NCBI GenBank assembly: GCA_028752905.1
Contig: JAQNBH010000005.1
Span: forward strand, 2,652,328 to 2,716,327
From: Cladorhizidae sp. MBARI D1340-BT2
Taxonomy: Eukaryota > Porifera > Demospongiae > Poecilosclerida > Cladorhizidae
Direction of reading: 5' to 3'
DNA: 64,000 nt
Position 1 is the stretch's first letter, and every line of letters starts with the position of its first letter. Of this stretch, positions 11,301-20,483 are shown one piece after another. The translations under genes were made by a program, and so were the position numbers. The notes beneath the pieces are model-generated. The model did not search any database, was not told where the DNA came from, and worked only from the letters and a program-made list of their open reading frames with translations.

Positions 11301-14300
11301 GCACAATCACTGCCACTACTGTCTAGTTTGTTATGGTTTAGCTTGAGTTGTAGTCACTGGCACAATCACTGCCACTACTGTCTAGTTTGTTATGGTTTAG
11401 CTTGAGTTGTAGTCACTGGCACAATCACTGCCACTACTGTCTAGTTTGTTATAGTTTAGCTTGAGTTGTAGTCACCAGCACAATCACTGCCACTACTGAC
11501 TATTTTGCTAAAGTTTAGCTTGAGTTGTAGTCACCGGCACAATCACTGCCACTACTGTCTAGTTTGTTATGGTTTAGCTTGAGTTGTAGTCACTGGCACA
11601 ATCACTGCCACTACTGTCTAGTTTGTTAAAGTTTAGCTTGAGTTGTAGTCACTGGCACAATCACTGCCACTACTGTCTAGTTTGTTAAGGTTTAGCTTGA
11701 GTTGTAGTCACCAGCACAATCACTGCCACTACTGACTATTTTGCTAAAGTTTAGCTTGAGCTGTAGTCACCGGCACAATCACTGCCACTACTGTCTAGTT
11801 TGTTATGGTTTAGCTTGAGTTGTAGTCACTGGCACAATCACTGCCACTACTGTCTAGTTTGTTATGGTTTAGCTTGAGTTGTAGTCACTGGCACAATCAC
11901 TGCCACTACTGTCTAGTTTGTTATGGTTTAGCTTGAGTTGTAGTCACTGGCACAATCACTGCCACTACTGTCTAGCTTGTTAAGATTTAGCTTGAGTTGT
12001 AGTCACTGGCACAATCACTGCCACTACTGTCTAGTTTGTCTTCAACATCTTCCTGTGGCATGTTAGAACAATTTTGCAGTTTGCAGATAATGGTGCATTT
12101 CAAGCAAGAGCAGTCTGAATGGCGGTATCTCTGTGCACAGGAGATAAGACTTGACACCATATTTGGAGTTGCTTGGCCAGTCATCCACTGGTGATCAGAT
12201 TCCCTTCATGTTCAATTCCCAGCTGTGGCCTGCAATTGGTTCTGTACCTCCAGATCGCAGCGTGATCTGCATGAAGGGTGTGTTGCCTCAGTGTGTCCTC
12301 ACAGCGTGGGAGCTGTCCTGATCCAATGTCACCTTTTTTGGCACAACATCTGATGGCGCGACCTTTCACTCTACATAGTTATGGTTGTGTTTTTGGAGTG
12401 CTGTTTGCATGTGAACTCTTGAACCTGGCTGAAAATTTCACGCAAGACCACACGATATCCCAAGCGAGATGAAAAGCTTGTCTGTATGTCTGGTGTTGCT
12501 GCAGGGCTTCCATCTCTCCTTGGACTGCAAGGGCACTCACGGAGTCTGATCCAGGCCATGCAGAAAGCCCAGGCACTACTGCACACACCTCTCTCCCCAA
12601 GCCCAGGCACTACTGCACACACCTCACTCCCCAAGCCCAGGCACTACTGCACACTCCCCAAGCCCAGGCACTAACTGCACACACCTCACTCCCCAAGCCC
12701 AGGCACTACTGCACACACCTCACTCCCCAAGCCCAGGCACTACTGCACACACCTCACTCCCCAAGCCCAGGCACTACTGCACACACCTCACTCCCCAAGC
12801 CCAGGCACTACTGCACACACCTCACTCTCCAAGCCCAGGCACTACTGCACACACCTCACTCCCCAAGCCCAGGCACTACTGCACACACCTCACTCCCCAA
12901 GCCCAGGCAGTACTGCACATACCTCACTCCCCAATGATGTGGCAAGTTGTGTGATATCCTGACACGTGGCTTTGTGCCTAAGGTACATATTACAATTGAT
13001 GGAGGTGCTTAGGCTAAGACAAGTTATGAAGGTATCTGTGTCATCTGCCAATGCTTCTGTGCTGCATGCTGTGAAGAACAGGCAAGTGTCTGCTTCTTCT
13101 CGACTGGTTGTGAGGGCATGGACCTCTTCTTCTCGACTGGAGTTCTTGATAAGGATTGTCTCACGCAGCTGTCCGGAGACACAGCAGTCTATGCAGCAGC
13201 ACAGTGTTCTGCGGTGAGATATTAGTGGGATACAGCTCCTGGCTGGAGACACAGCAGTCTCTGCAGCAGCACAGTGTTCTGCGGTGAGATAGTAGTGGGA
13301 TACAGCTCCTGACTGGAGACACAGCAGTCTATGCAGCAGCACAGTGTTCTGCAGTGAGATAGTAGTGGGATACAGCTCCTGGCTGGAGACAAAGCAGTCT
13401 ATGCAGCAGCACAGTGTTCTGCAGTGAGATAGTAGTGGGATACAGCTACTGGCTGGAGACACAGCAGTCTATGCAGCAGCGCGTGTTCTGCAGTGAGATA
13501 GTAGTGGGCTACAGCTCCTGGCTGGAGACACGGCAGTCTATGCAGCAGCGCGTGTTCTGCAGTGAGATAGTAGTGGGCTACAGCTCCTGGCTGGAGACAC
13601 GGCAGTCTATGCAGCAGCACAGTGTTCTGCAGTGAGATAGTAGTGGATACAGCTCCTGGCTGGAGACACAGCAGTCTATGCATCAGCACAGTGTTCTGCA
13701 GTGAGATAGTAGTGGGATACAGCTACTGGCTGGAGACACAGCAGTCTCTGCAGCAGCACAGTGTTCTGCAGTGAGATAGTAGTGGGATACATCTCCTGGC
13801 TGGAGACACAGCAGTCTATGCAGCAGCACATTGTTCTGCGGTGAGATATTAGTGGGATACAGCTCCTGGCTGGAGGCTGAAGTCCATTGGCTTTACATGC
13901 TGTTTGTGTCTTTGTTGACTGTTTCTTCTGTGGTTTGAGCAACTGCAGTTGGACCAAATGGATTGCCTTGTTTGAGTTCCACAGAAAAATAGCCTTGCTG
14001 AAAGTGTTGCAGCAACCCATGGCCTGAATGTTCAAGCTGTGTCATCTGTGCATAGTACACTGGGAGGTACCTGGCATAGTTTACCCTGTCTAAAGTGAAG
14101 CACAAAGGTATAACTCTTCTACTGCAAGTGAGATGAAGGTTCAAATCACCTTCCCTGTCTGCTGTGGTGGATGATGTCCTGTGTAGTGTGCTATTCTTGT
14201 GGTGGATGATTGTCCTGTGTAGTGTGCTATTCTTGTGGTGGATGATTGTCCTGTGTAGTGTGCTATTCTTGTGGCGGATGATTGTCCTGTGTAGTGTGCT

Positions 14301-17300
14301 ATTCTTGTGGTGCATGATGTCCTGTGTAGTGTGCTATTCTTGTGGTGGATGATTGTCCTGTGTAGTGTGCTATTCTTGTGGTGGATGATGTCCTGTGTAG
14401 TGTGCTATTCTTGTGGTGGATGATTGTCCTGTGTAGTGTGCTATTCTTGTGGTGGATGATGTCCTGTGTAGTGTGCTATTCTTGTGGTGGATGATGTCCT
14501 GTGTAGTGTGCTATTCTTGTGGTGGATGATGTCCTGTGTAGTGTGCTATTCTTGTGGTGGATGATTGTCCTGTGTAGTGTGCTATTCTTGTGATGGATGA
14601 TGTCCTGTGTAGTGTGTATTCTTGTGGTGATGATTGTCCTGTGTAGTGTGCTATTCTTGTGGTGGATGATTGTCCTGTGTAGTGTGCTATTCTTGTGGTG
14701 GATGATGTCCTGTGTAGTGTGCTATTCTTGTGGTGGATGATGTCCTGTGTAGTGTGCTATTCTTGTGGTGGATGATTGTCCTGTGTAGTGTGCTATTCTT
14801 GTGGTGGATGATGTCCTGTGTAGTGTGCTATTCTTGTGGTGGATGATGTCCTGTGTAGTGTGCTATTCTTGTGGTGGATGATGTCCTGTGTAGTGTGCTA
14901 TTCTTGTGGTGGATGATGTCCTGTGTAGTGTGCTATTCTTGTGGTGGATGATGTCCTGTGTGGATGATGTCCTGTGTAGTGTGCTATTCTTGTGGTGGAT
15001 GATGTCCTGTGTAGTGTGCTATTCTTGTGGTGGATGATGTCCTGTGTAGTGTGCTATTCTTGTGGTGGATGATGTCCTGTGTGTGCTACTGCTCTTGTTG
15101 TTTAGACCCTGATGCTCCAAGCAGGTCTGATCCCAAATGGGGGGAGTGGCGACACTGGTTGGTCATCAACATTCCTGGAACGGAGATTGCTGCAGGACGC
15201 ACTTCCTCTGGGGAGGAGGTTGTGGAGTACATAGGGTCAGGCCCTCCTAAAGGGACCGGACTCCATCGCTATGTCTTTCTTGGTTAGCCATGTTGTATGT
15301 GCAATGATGTTGTTGTGGGGATCAACTATGGGGACTAGTTCAAGAGTTGTCTTCACCTAGATCCAGGCCACTTTCCTCATGACACCAGCAACACTGGCAC
15401 TTCAGAATGGTGCTCATAAACATTCACTTACATCACTGTGATTGCAGTTATATACGTGAGTTAGCTATAGCTAAGAGATTGCTAGCTACTGAAGATTTAG
15501 CTTTTAATCAGCTTTTTTGTTGGTCAATGTTTCTGGACAAGATGAAGACAGAGTATTCAGTCGAAACATTGTCCCAAAACCATTAATTAAGATACATTAG
15601 TAGCTGAAGATCTCCGTGCAAACTTGCTGGCTGTTAGCAATGGCTTTGTTTATAGAGTTTTTGATCCTCAAGTTCACTAAAGTCAGCTTCAGCGTTGTCT
15701 AAGTCTGTGAATGGATCTTCATCTCTGCTCGGCCTCACCTATGATGCAGACAGTCTCCCTACCAGAATATTCTTCCCATCATCTGTGCTTGGCCTCACCT
15801 ATGATGCAGACAGTCTCCCTACCCGAGTGTTCTCCCCTCATCCTCTGCTTGGCCTCACCTATGATGCAGACAGTCTCCCTACCCGAGTGTTCTCCCCTCA
15901 TCCTCTGCTTGGCCTCACCTATGATGCAGACAGTCTCCCTACCCGAGTGTTCACTACCTTACATCCTGGAGCACTGAAAACAGCATAGTGGGCATGGAAG
16001 GTGCCAACTACATCCTACCCCTAGGCAGACATTTTATTTCCAAACATACTTAGTCTCAATAGATGAGAAAAAATTATTTGTGTCAAAACACAAAATATCG
16101 ACCATAAACATTTAGATGACCCTTCACCATTAAAAAATAACGCGTGCGGTTTATATTTGATGTAATGTTTGTGGTCTGTATTTGGTGTACATTATGTCTA
16201 ATGTTTGTTGTACATTAGACATAATGTTTGTGGTCTATATTTGGTGTACATTATATTTGGTGTACATTACATAATGTTTGTGGTCTATATTTGGTGTACA
16301 TTATGTCTAATGTTTGTGGTCTATATTTGGTGTACATTGTCTAATGTTTGTGGTCTATATTTGTGGTTTGGTGTACATTATGTCTAATGTTTGTGGTCTA
16401 TATTTGGTGTACATTATGTCTAATGTTTGTGGTCTATATTTGGTGTGCATTGTCTGTTTGTGGTTGATATTTGGTGTACATTATGTCTAATGTTTGTGGT
16501 ATATATTTCGAATGCATTGTATAATGTTTGTGGTCGATATTTAGTATAATGTCTAATGTTTGTGGTCTGTATTTGGTGTACATTATGTTGGTGTACATTA
16601 TGTTTAATGTTTGTGGTTTATATATTGTCTGTTTGTGGTCTATATTTGGTGTAATTGGGTGTAATTTTCTAATGTTTGTGGTATATATTTGTTGTAATTG
16701 TCTGTTTGTGGTCGATATTTGGTATAATTATTCTAATGTTTGTTTGTGGTATATATTTGTTGTAATGTCTGTTTGTGGTTGATATTTTGAATACATTGTA
16801 TAATGTTTGTGGTCAATATTTGGTATAATTATGTCTAATGTTTGAATGATGTCTAATGTTTGAATTATGTCTAATGTTTGTGGTTGATATTTGGTGTAAT
16901 TATGTCTGTTTGTGGTATATATTTGGTGTAATTATGTCTACGAATAAATTGTCTAATGTTTTGTGGTATATATTTGGTGGTATATATTTGGTGTAATTAT
17001 GTCTACGAATAAATTGTCTAATGTTTTGTGGTATATATTTGGTGGTATATATTTGGTGTAATTATGTCTACGAATAAATTGTCTAATGTTTTGTGGTATA
17101 TATTTGGTGGTATATATTTGGTGTAATTATGTCTAATGTTTGTGGTATATATTTCGAATACATTGTCTAATGTTTGTGGTCGATATTTGGTATAATTGTC
17201 TAATGTTTGTGGTGGTTGATATTTGGTGTCATTATGTCTTATGTCTAATGTTTGGTCTATATTTGGAAAATATTTCTTTCCTTTATTTTTTAAACATTTT

Positions 17301-20300
17301 TAAGATGTATACACTCGATTCGAATGCACCGCACTCTTGATTAGAACACACCCTTGAATAAAAAGTGCACCGTGGTCTGTCGGGAAAAAAAAAGAAAAGA
17401 ATGCGCCCTTGATTAGACCAGACCGCACACTAGCAGGAAGTATGAAAGCTCTATAGAAAATGCTGTCCAGAGTGGGCGAAGAAAGCTTTGGAAAACTGTC
17501 ACACTGAAGTGAAAATCAAATCCTCCAAAAGTTGCTGCATTTCAGTCGGGACAAATGGGTCACATGATGACATCATTCACTGTTTAAAGCACGGGCAAGT
17601 AGCAGAAAGTGCTGCAGCAAACATCACCAGTGAGACGGCCAAACTCCACAGAAAAGGTGGGAGGGACTGATGATGGTGGTCCCCTTTGCAAGCGATGAAG
17701 CAGATTATGAAGACTAGAATAGAGGACAATGGCTAGATGAACACTGCTATTATCAACAACAAAAAAGAGAGCACTCAAGCACTCTCTAGTAATAACACTA
17801 TATATATATACCAATTAATTTGTGTAGCCAACCTAAAGAGTGGTTCCTCGAAACTTATCTGGTAACCTCATGCAACTATTGTGCGCAGGTATGTTGAAAT
17901 AATGGAATGCGCCCTCGAATAGTATGCGCAGCTATATCAGCAGCTCATGAATAGAATGTATATAGTATATAATATAGTTTTGTTGTTTTGCTTAGAAGAC
18001 TCAAGCAGCCTTCTTTTAGAGGACTCTAGCAGCCTTCTTCAAGAACTCAACAATTGCTCTGGATAACTCCAGAACTAACCAACCAGAGCGTGTTCTTCTA
18101 AGTACACATGCACACAGTTGACCTGGATCTGTGCTGTCAACATTCCCACATGAGTAAGCTTTTCAGCAAACCAACTGACAATTTTTCTTTGCAACAAAAG
18201 CGTGTTGACAGTTTAGGCTCAATGTTGCAAACACGAGTATTTAATGCTTTGACGATCTTTATCAAGTTTTTGTTCTTAGTTTTTTAGTTTTGGCAATGCA
18301 TAGGAGAATTTTTTAGCCGTCTGACACTAAAAATGTTGTGAATGGACTTATGCTGTGCAAGTTATGGTGAAGTGGAGAAGTAGATAAGTAGATAGATACT
18401 TAGTTACAAGTAAAGATGAATTTCACGGTTTTTAATGTTTTTGGAATGCCTGTAGAGGATTCAAGGCATGCATGTTGGATGTGTTTTTGGAGCCCACAAT
18501 GGCTGAAATCATTTAGGATGCTAAGAAGCTTGTGTGTGCGTGGCATTAAGAATCTAACGTGTTGTTCCGATAGGCTGACATTTTATTTCTGGACTGGTAT
18601 GGCCTAGGCATACCTTTTATATAGTGTTAATAACATAAACAGATGTTTTTGAGTTTCACCCACTAGCTGCTCAATGCAGTGAACCTGGGTTATGTCCAGA
18701 TAGTTATCTCAAGTAACCTATCAGGTTGACATGGGGCAGCAAACTAGTATGCATAAATGAACTTCTCACTACTTGTGGAGAATATAAGTGGGGGAGCCAT
18801 GGCTAGTATTGCCATATACCTGTACAGTGCTGGGATCATCCAGCTCTAGCCTTAGCCTAGCTTATCCCTAGCTCCTTAGCCTAGCCTTAGTCCTAGCTCC
18901 CCTAGCTCCTTAGCATAGCCTTAGTCCTAGCTTAGCCCTAGCTCTAACCTTAGTCCTAGCTTAGCCCTAGCTCAGCCTTAGTCCTAGCTTAGCCTTAGTC
19001 CTAGCTTAGCCCTAGCTCCTTAGCATAGCCTTAGTCCTAGCTTAGCCCTAGCTCCTTAGTCCTAGCTTAGCCCTAGCTTAGCCCTAGCTCCTTAGCTTAG
19101 CCTTAGTCCTAGCTTATCCCTAGCTCCTTAGCCTAGCCTTAGTCCTAGCTCTAACCTTAGCCCTAGCTCCTTAGTCTAGCCTAGTCCTAGCTTAGTCCTA
19201 GCTCTAACCTTAGTCCTAGCTTAGCCCTAGCTCAGCCTTAGTCCTAGCTTAGCCCTAGCTTAGCCCTAGCTCCTTAGCTTAGCCTTAGTCCTAGCTTATC
19301 CCTAGCTCCTTAGCCTAGCCTTAGTCCTAGCTCTAACCTTAGCCCTAGCTCCTTAGTCTAGCCTAGTCCTAGCTTAGCCCTAGCTCTAACCTTAGTCCTA
19401 GCTTAGCCCTAGCTCAGCCTTAGTCCTAGCTTAGCCCTAGCTCCTTAGCATAGCCTTAGTCCTAGCTTAGCCCTAGCTCCTTAGTCCTAGCTTAGCCCTA
19501 GCTTAGCCCTAGCTCCTTAGCTTAGCCTTAGTCCTAGCTTATCCCTAGCTCCTTAGCCTAGCCTTAGTCCTAGCTCTAACCTTAGCCCTAGCTCCTTAGT
19601 CTAGCCTAGTCCTAGCTTAGTCCTAGCTCTAACCTTAGTCCTAGCTTAGCCCTAGCTCAGCCTTAGTCCTAGCTTAGCCCTAGCTTAGCCCTAGCTCCTT
19701 AGCTTAGCCTTAGTCCTAGCTTATCCCTAGCTCCTTAGCCTAGCCTTAGTCCTAGCTCTAACCTTAGCCCTAGCTCCTTAGTCTAGCCTAGTCCTAGCTT
19801 AGCCCTAGCTCTAACCTTAGTCCTAGCTTAGCCCTAGCTCAGCCTTAGTCCTAGCTTAGCCCTAGCTTAGCTTAGCCCTAGCTCCTTAGCTTAGCCTTAG
19901 TCCTAGCTTAGCCCTAGCTCCTTAGCATAGCCTTAGTCCTAGCTTAGCCCTAGCTCAGCCTTAGTCCTAGCTTTCATCTTGGGTAGTCCTCGCTTACTAT
20001 CTATCCTATCTCTATTAATCTTCGTCTAGCCCTGTCCTGGCCTTAGTCCCTCTTAGCCTTGCATCCCTGGATGATCCAGGGATTGTGGGATGGATCCTTT
20101 TAGTTACTGACGTATTTCTCTCATGTATTGCAGCATTTGAACACCAAGGTCAAATTCAGTACACAGACCCCAAACTGGGCTTAACTGGCACTAACCGTGC
20201 TTGCACCAAAGCTAGGGAGCTGATTACCAAGTATAAGCTGGGGAACCCAATGGCTGTCACCTACTTCCTAGCAGAACACGATGACTATGTACCCTTGCTC

Positions 20301-20345
20301 TACAAGAAACTGGCAGAGAATGAGAAGAAAGAGAAGTCTTGTTGA
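151..20345 (+). CDS. PEBP1: Phosphatidylethanolamine-binding protein (PEBP1/RKIP family), 4 coding exons
   Basis: Exons are 151-228, 4740-4872, 15106-15282 and 20134-20345. Lengths 78+133+177+212 give 600 nt, or 199 codons plus stop, with all phases matching. Donors are CAG|GTTAGT, ACAG|GTAAGC and TTG|GTTAGC; acceptors are CCCAG, TTTAG and TTGCAG. The PEBP signature DPDAPSR is at residues 71-77, its first Asp split by the exon 2/3 junction. [14 protein letters not shown] follows at 114-127 and [12 protein letters not shown] lies near the C-terminus. These form the anion/phospholipid pocket; family members bind phosphatidylethanolamine and, in animals, can inhibit Raf kinase. Family length is about 187 aa, so this looks complete and cytosolic. 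The start is the first ATG; an upstream in-frame codon at 58 is GTG inside the TATA region. The introns (4.5, 10.2 and 4.9 kb) are mostly tandem repeats and transposon relics. The N-terminal 26 residues are the least certain part. Confidence 0.93.
405..1138. repeat. 47-bp minisatellite, PEBP intron 1
   Basis: About 15 copies of a 47-bp unit containing GGTTCCAGCCTGCAAACC and CTGTTCTGGTGGTGGGTG, with small indels between copies. The array resumes briefly at 3161-3196 on the far side of the hAT element, so the transposon inserted into a pre-existing array. Confidence 0.9.
1139..3160. mobile_element. hAT-type DNA transposon, defective, 2.0 kb
   Basis: The element is bounded by perfect 14-bp inverted repeats, CAGACCTCCCAACC at 1139-1152 and its reverse complement at 3147-3160. 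Flanking bases ATACC are repeated directly on both sides, as expected from target duplication, although a full 8-bp hAT duplication is not clean. Subterminal copies of TCCCTGGACA occur at both ends (near 1189, 1208, 3070, 3083 and 3130) and resemble transposase-binding repeats. The interior carries a broken transposase on the minus strand. It sits in PEBP intron 1, in the middle of the 47-bp minisatellite. Confidence 0.82.
1203..2913 (-). pseudogene. hAT-like transposase, frameshifted
   Basis: Reading down the minus strand from about 2913 there are successive open segments (2913-2668, 2725-2351, 2351-2160, 2173-1886, 1762-1373, 1418-1203) in changing frames, together forming one protein-like series. 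The N-terminal part has Cys/His pairs and the motif [10 protein letters not shown], typical of the zinc-finger start of ZMYM/SCAND3-like hAT proteins. The middle has [14 protein letters not shown] and [10 protein letters not shown], as in the catalytic region of that group. No clear C-terminal dimerisation block remains. At least two frameshifts (near 2725 and 2351) make it non-functional. Family recognition is from remembered motifs. Confidence 0.7.
3485..3612. repeat. 21-bp tandem repeat
   Basis: About six copies of a 21-bp unit around GTGCCTAGTATACTGCAGGAA. It sits in PEBP intron 1 and reads through as seven-residue peptide repeats, but has no sign of being coding. The surrounding 3200-3480 holds nothing I recognise. 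Confidence 0.85.
3613..4739. other. Rest of PEBP intron 1, no gene seen
   Basis: AT-rich intron sequence with no coding region found. A TTAA followed by CTCTTTAGGACTGATAGCGG near 3920 resembles one end of a piggyBac-type element, but no matching second end is visible. The intron ends at the acceptor just before 4740. Confidence 0.4.
5095..5330. repeat. GT-rich microsatellite
   Basis: An imperfect (GT)n tract with interspersed GTATG and GTAGG, ending in a pure GT run around 5300-5325. It is in PEBP intron 2. The flanks 4873-5094 (including poly-G and poly-C runs near 4925 and 5020) and 5331-5890 hold no gene I can support. Confidence 0.85.
5895..7150. repeat. 40-bp minisatellite, PEBP intron 2
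   Basis: About 30 copies of an AT-rich 40-bp unit containing GTATGGTAGTAACATGAGAT and AGCATGGTTTATAAAGTATT. Copies vary by single bases and small deletions such as missing TAAC. Confidence 0.92.
7295..7337 (-). other. Hammerhead-like ribozyme core, left end of the Penelope-like element
   Basis: On the minus strand the order is ATGATGA (7337-7331; consensus CTGATGA with the first base changed), a linker A, a perfect 7-bp stem GGCTAGA / TCTAGCC closing a GCA loop (7329-7313), then GAAA (7312-7309) followed by CGTCGAGTG. The stem is fully Watson-Crick here, whereas the other copies have TCTAGTC with a G-U pair, so the pairing is kept. The changed first base of box 1 probably disables cleavage. 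Confidence 0.45.
7704..8083 (-). pseudogene. Penelope-type C-terminal region (GIY-YIG linker), broken
   Basis: From 8083 downward the minus strand reads [17 protein letters not shown] and then a stretch rich in Arg, ending at a stop at 7967. A frame change continues in 7970-7704 with [15 protein letters not shown]. Both blocks match the region just before and just after the GIY-YIG nuclease of Penelope-like proteins as I remember them. The GIY-YIG catalytic part itself is not recognisable. No intact gene is present. Confidence 0.5.
8440..9535 (+). repeat. 32-bp minisatellite built from the hammerhead hairpin
   Basis: About 34 copies of a 32-bp unit containing CTGATGAAGGCTAGAGCATC and TAGTCATTATTC. 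Each unit repeats box 1 and the stem-loop of the terminal hammerhead-like motif but has ATTA in place of the GAAA box. Some units lack two bases (CTGAGAAGG). The last unit runs directly into the right end of the Penelope-like element at 9512-9578. Confidence 0.9.
9880..12035. repeat. 59-bp minisatellite, interrupted by a transposon
   Basis: A 59-bp unit with TTTAGCTTGAGTTGTAGTCA and CACAATCACTGCCACTACTG occurs about four times at 9880-10129 and about 17 times at 11047-12035. On the minus strand the unit equals the last codons and stop of the pseudogene at 11987-14180 ([16 protein letters not shown] then TAA/TAG), so it was amplified from that gene's 3' end. Confidence 0.92.
10130..11046. mobile_element. 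Inverted-repeat DNA element (917 bp), nested in the 59-bp array
   Basis: The left end reads GGGAAGTCGACCATTTT and the right end, reverse-complemented, reads GAGGGAGTCGACCATTTTTT. CTTGAG from the 59-bp unit is present on both sides (10124-10129 and 11047-11052), which fits a 6-bp target duplication. No transposase is recognised; a 77-codon open stretch at 10692-10925 is probably chance. I do not know the superfamily. Confidence 0.7.
12555..12935. repeat. 34-bp minisatellite inside the pseudogene
   Basis: About 11 copies of a 34-bp unit with CCCAAGCCCAGGCACTACTG and CACACACCTCACT. On the minus strand it repeats the codons around CAVVPGL of the pseudogene, immediately next to the single unrepeated copy at 12545-12600. 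Confidence 0.9.
13200..13870. repeat. 70-bp minisatellite inside the pseudogene
   Basis: About 9-10 copies of a 70-bp unit with GGATACAGCTCCTGGCTGGA, ACACAGCAGTCTATGCAGCA and GTGTTCTGCAGTGAGATAG. It separates the N-terminal block (13893-14180) of the pseudogene from its middle block (12930-13130). Confidence 0.92.
14165..15095. repeat. 35/36-bp minisatellite abutting PEBP exon 3
   Basis: About 26 copies of a 35- or 36-bp unit with GTGCTATTCTTGTGGTGGAT and GATGTCCTGTGTAGT; the length variants differ by GATG versus GATTG. The array stops about 10 bp before the acceptor of exon 3 at 15106. The final partial unit (GTGTGCTACTGCTCTTGTTG) blends into the polypyrimidine tract. Confidence 0.92.
15712..15955. 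repeat. 60-bp tandem repeat, PEBP intron 3
   Basis: Four copies of a 60-bp unit with GGCCTCACCTATGATGCAGA and CAGTCTCCCTACC. The unit length divides by three, so two forward frames stay open (15695-15988), but there is no sign of a gene. The preceding 15283-15700 holds only a short hammerhead-like fragment near 15545. Confidence 0.85.
16140..17270. repeat. Degenerate 36-bp AT-rich repeat, PEBP intron 3
   Basis: Many copies of a roughly 36-bp unit with GTCTAATGTTTGTGGTCTAT and ATTTGGTGTACATTAT. Copies are far more diverged and length-variable than in the other arrays, with a duplicated sub-block at about 16925-17110. Confidence 0.85.
17318..17935. mobile_element. Possible inverted or repeated-end element, unclassified
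   Basis: The left part repeats motifs of the kind GAATGCACCGCACTCTTGAT and GAACACACCCTTGAATAAAA, and the right part has GAATGCGCCCTCGAATAG. Such GAAT..GCGCC iterations occur at the ends of some invertebrate DNA elements. The middle (17488-17670) has a 60-codon open stretch I do not recognise. Boundaries and class are uncertain. The following 17936-18834 holds nothing I can name. Confidence 0.3.
18835..19975. repeat. CTAG-rich short repeat with higher-order structure, PEBP intron 3
   Basis: About 1.1 kb made from CCTTAGTCCTAGCTTAGC, CCCTAGCTCC and CTCTAACCTTAG in varying order. Blocks containing CTCTAACCTTAGCCCTAGC recur near 19150, 19335, 19577 and 19757, which shows amplification of a multi-unit block. 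The array ends about 160 bp before PEBP exon 4. Confidence 0.9.
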
Positions 20346-20353
20346 GGATATTC

Positions 20354-20359
20354 AATAAA
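20354..20359 (+). terminator. Polyadenylation signal of PEBP
   Basis: AATAAA lies 9 bp after the PEBP stop codon. With WDR91 ending at 20484 on the other strand, the two 3' UTRs must be very short or overlap. Confidence 0.65.
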
Positions 20360-20416
20360 CATTGGGTGATATCTCTGTGATGTATATAAAACATCTTAAT
20401 TATATGTAGTCACATA

Positions 20417-20422
20417 TTTAAT
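20417..20422 (-). terminator. Possible polyadenylation signal of WDR91
   Basis: On the minus strand ATTAAA, the common variant signal, lies about 62 nt beyond the WDR91 stop codon at 20484. No canonical AATAAA was found between the two genes on this strand. Confidence 0.4.
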
Positions 20423-20483
20423 AGGAGAGCCAGAAGTGCACACTAGATAGTGTCTGAGAGTGAAGTGGTCTGTGTGTGTATTT

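Larger units (their letters stand above)
11987..14180 (-). pseudogene. Decayed gene of a repetitive invertebrate protein family, broken up by minisatellites
   Basis: Minus-strand blocks in order follow one remembered family of multicopy, probably transposon-derived invertebrate proteins. They are [18 protein letters not shown]...[17 protein letters not shown] (14100-13893), [18 protein letters not shown]...TFITCLSL (about 13110-12930), [18 protein letters not shown] (about 12600-12540, family pattern PGL.A.TG.DS.SAF), [20 protein letters not shown] (about 12330-12250) and a Cys-rich tail DCSCLKC...SNMPQ ending at 11987. Family members are expected to show a metal-binding EEADT/DTD pattern; here several conserved residues are replaced. 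Frames change between blocks and three minisatellites lie within or beside it. It lies antisense inside PEBP intron 2. Function unknown. Confidence 0.55.

Noticed and set aside
12890..13462. 190-codon minus-strand open frame as a live gene
   Set aside because: It joins two minisatellites with a short relic block; neighbouring blocks of the same family protein are in other frames.
15695..15988. 97- and 88-codon plus-strand open frames
   Set aside because: They come from four copies of a 60-bp repeat in PEBP intron 3.
18835..19975. Interstitial telomere-like repeat
   Set aside because: CCCTAG and CTTAGC recur but the order is irregular and no run of CCCTAA/TTAGGG is present.
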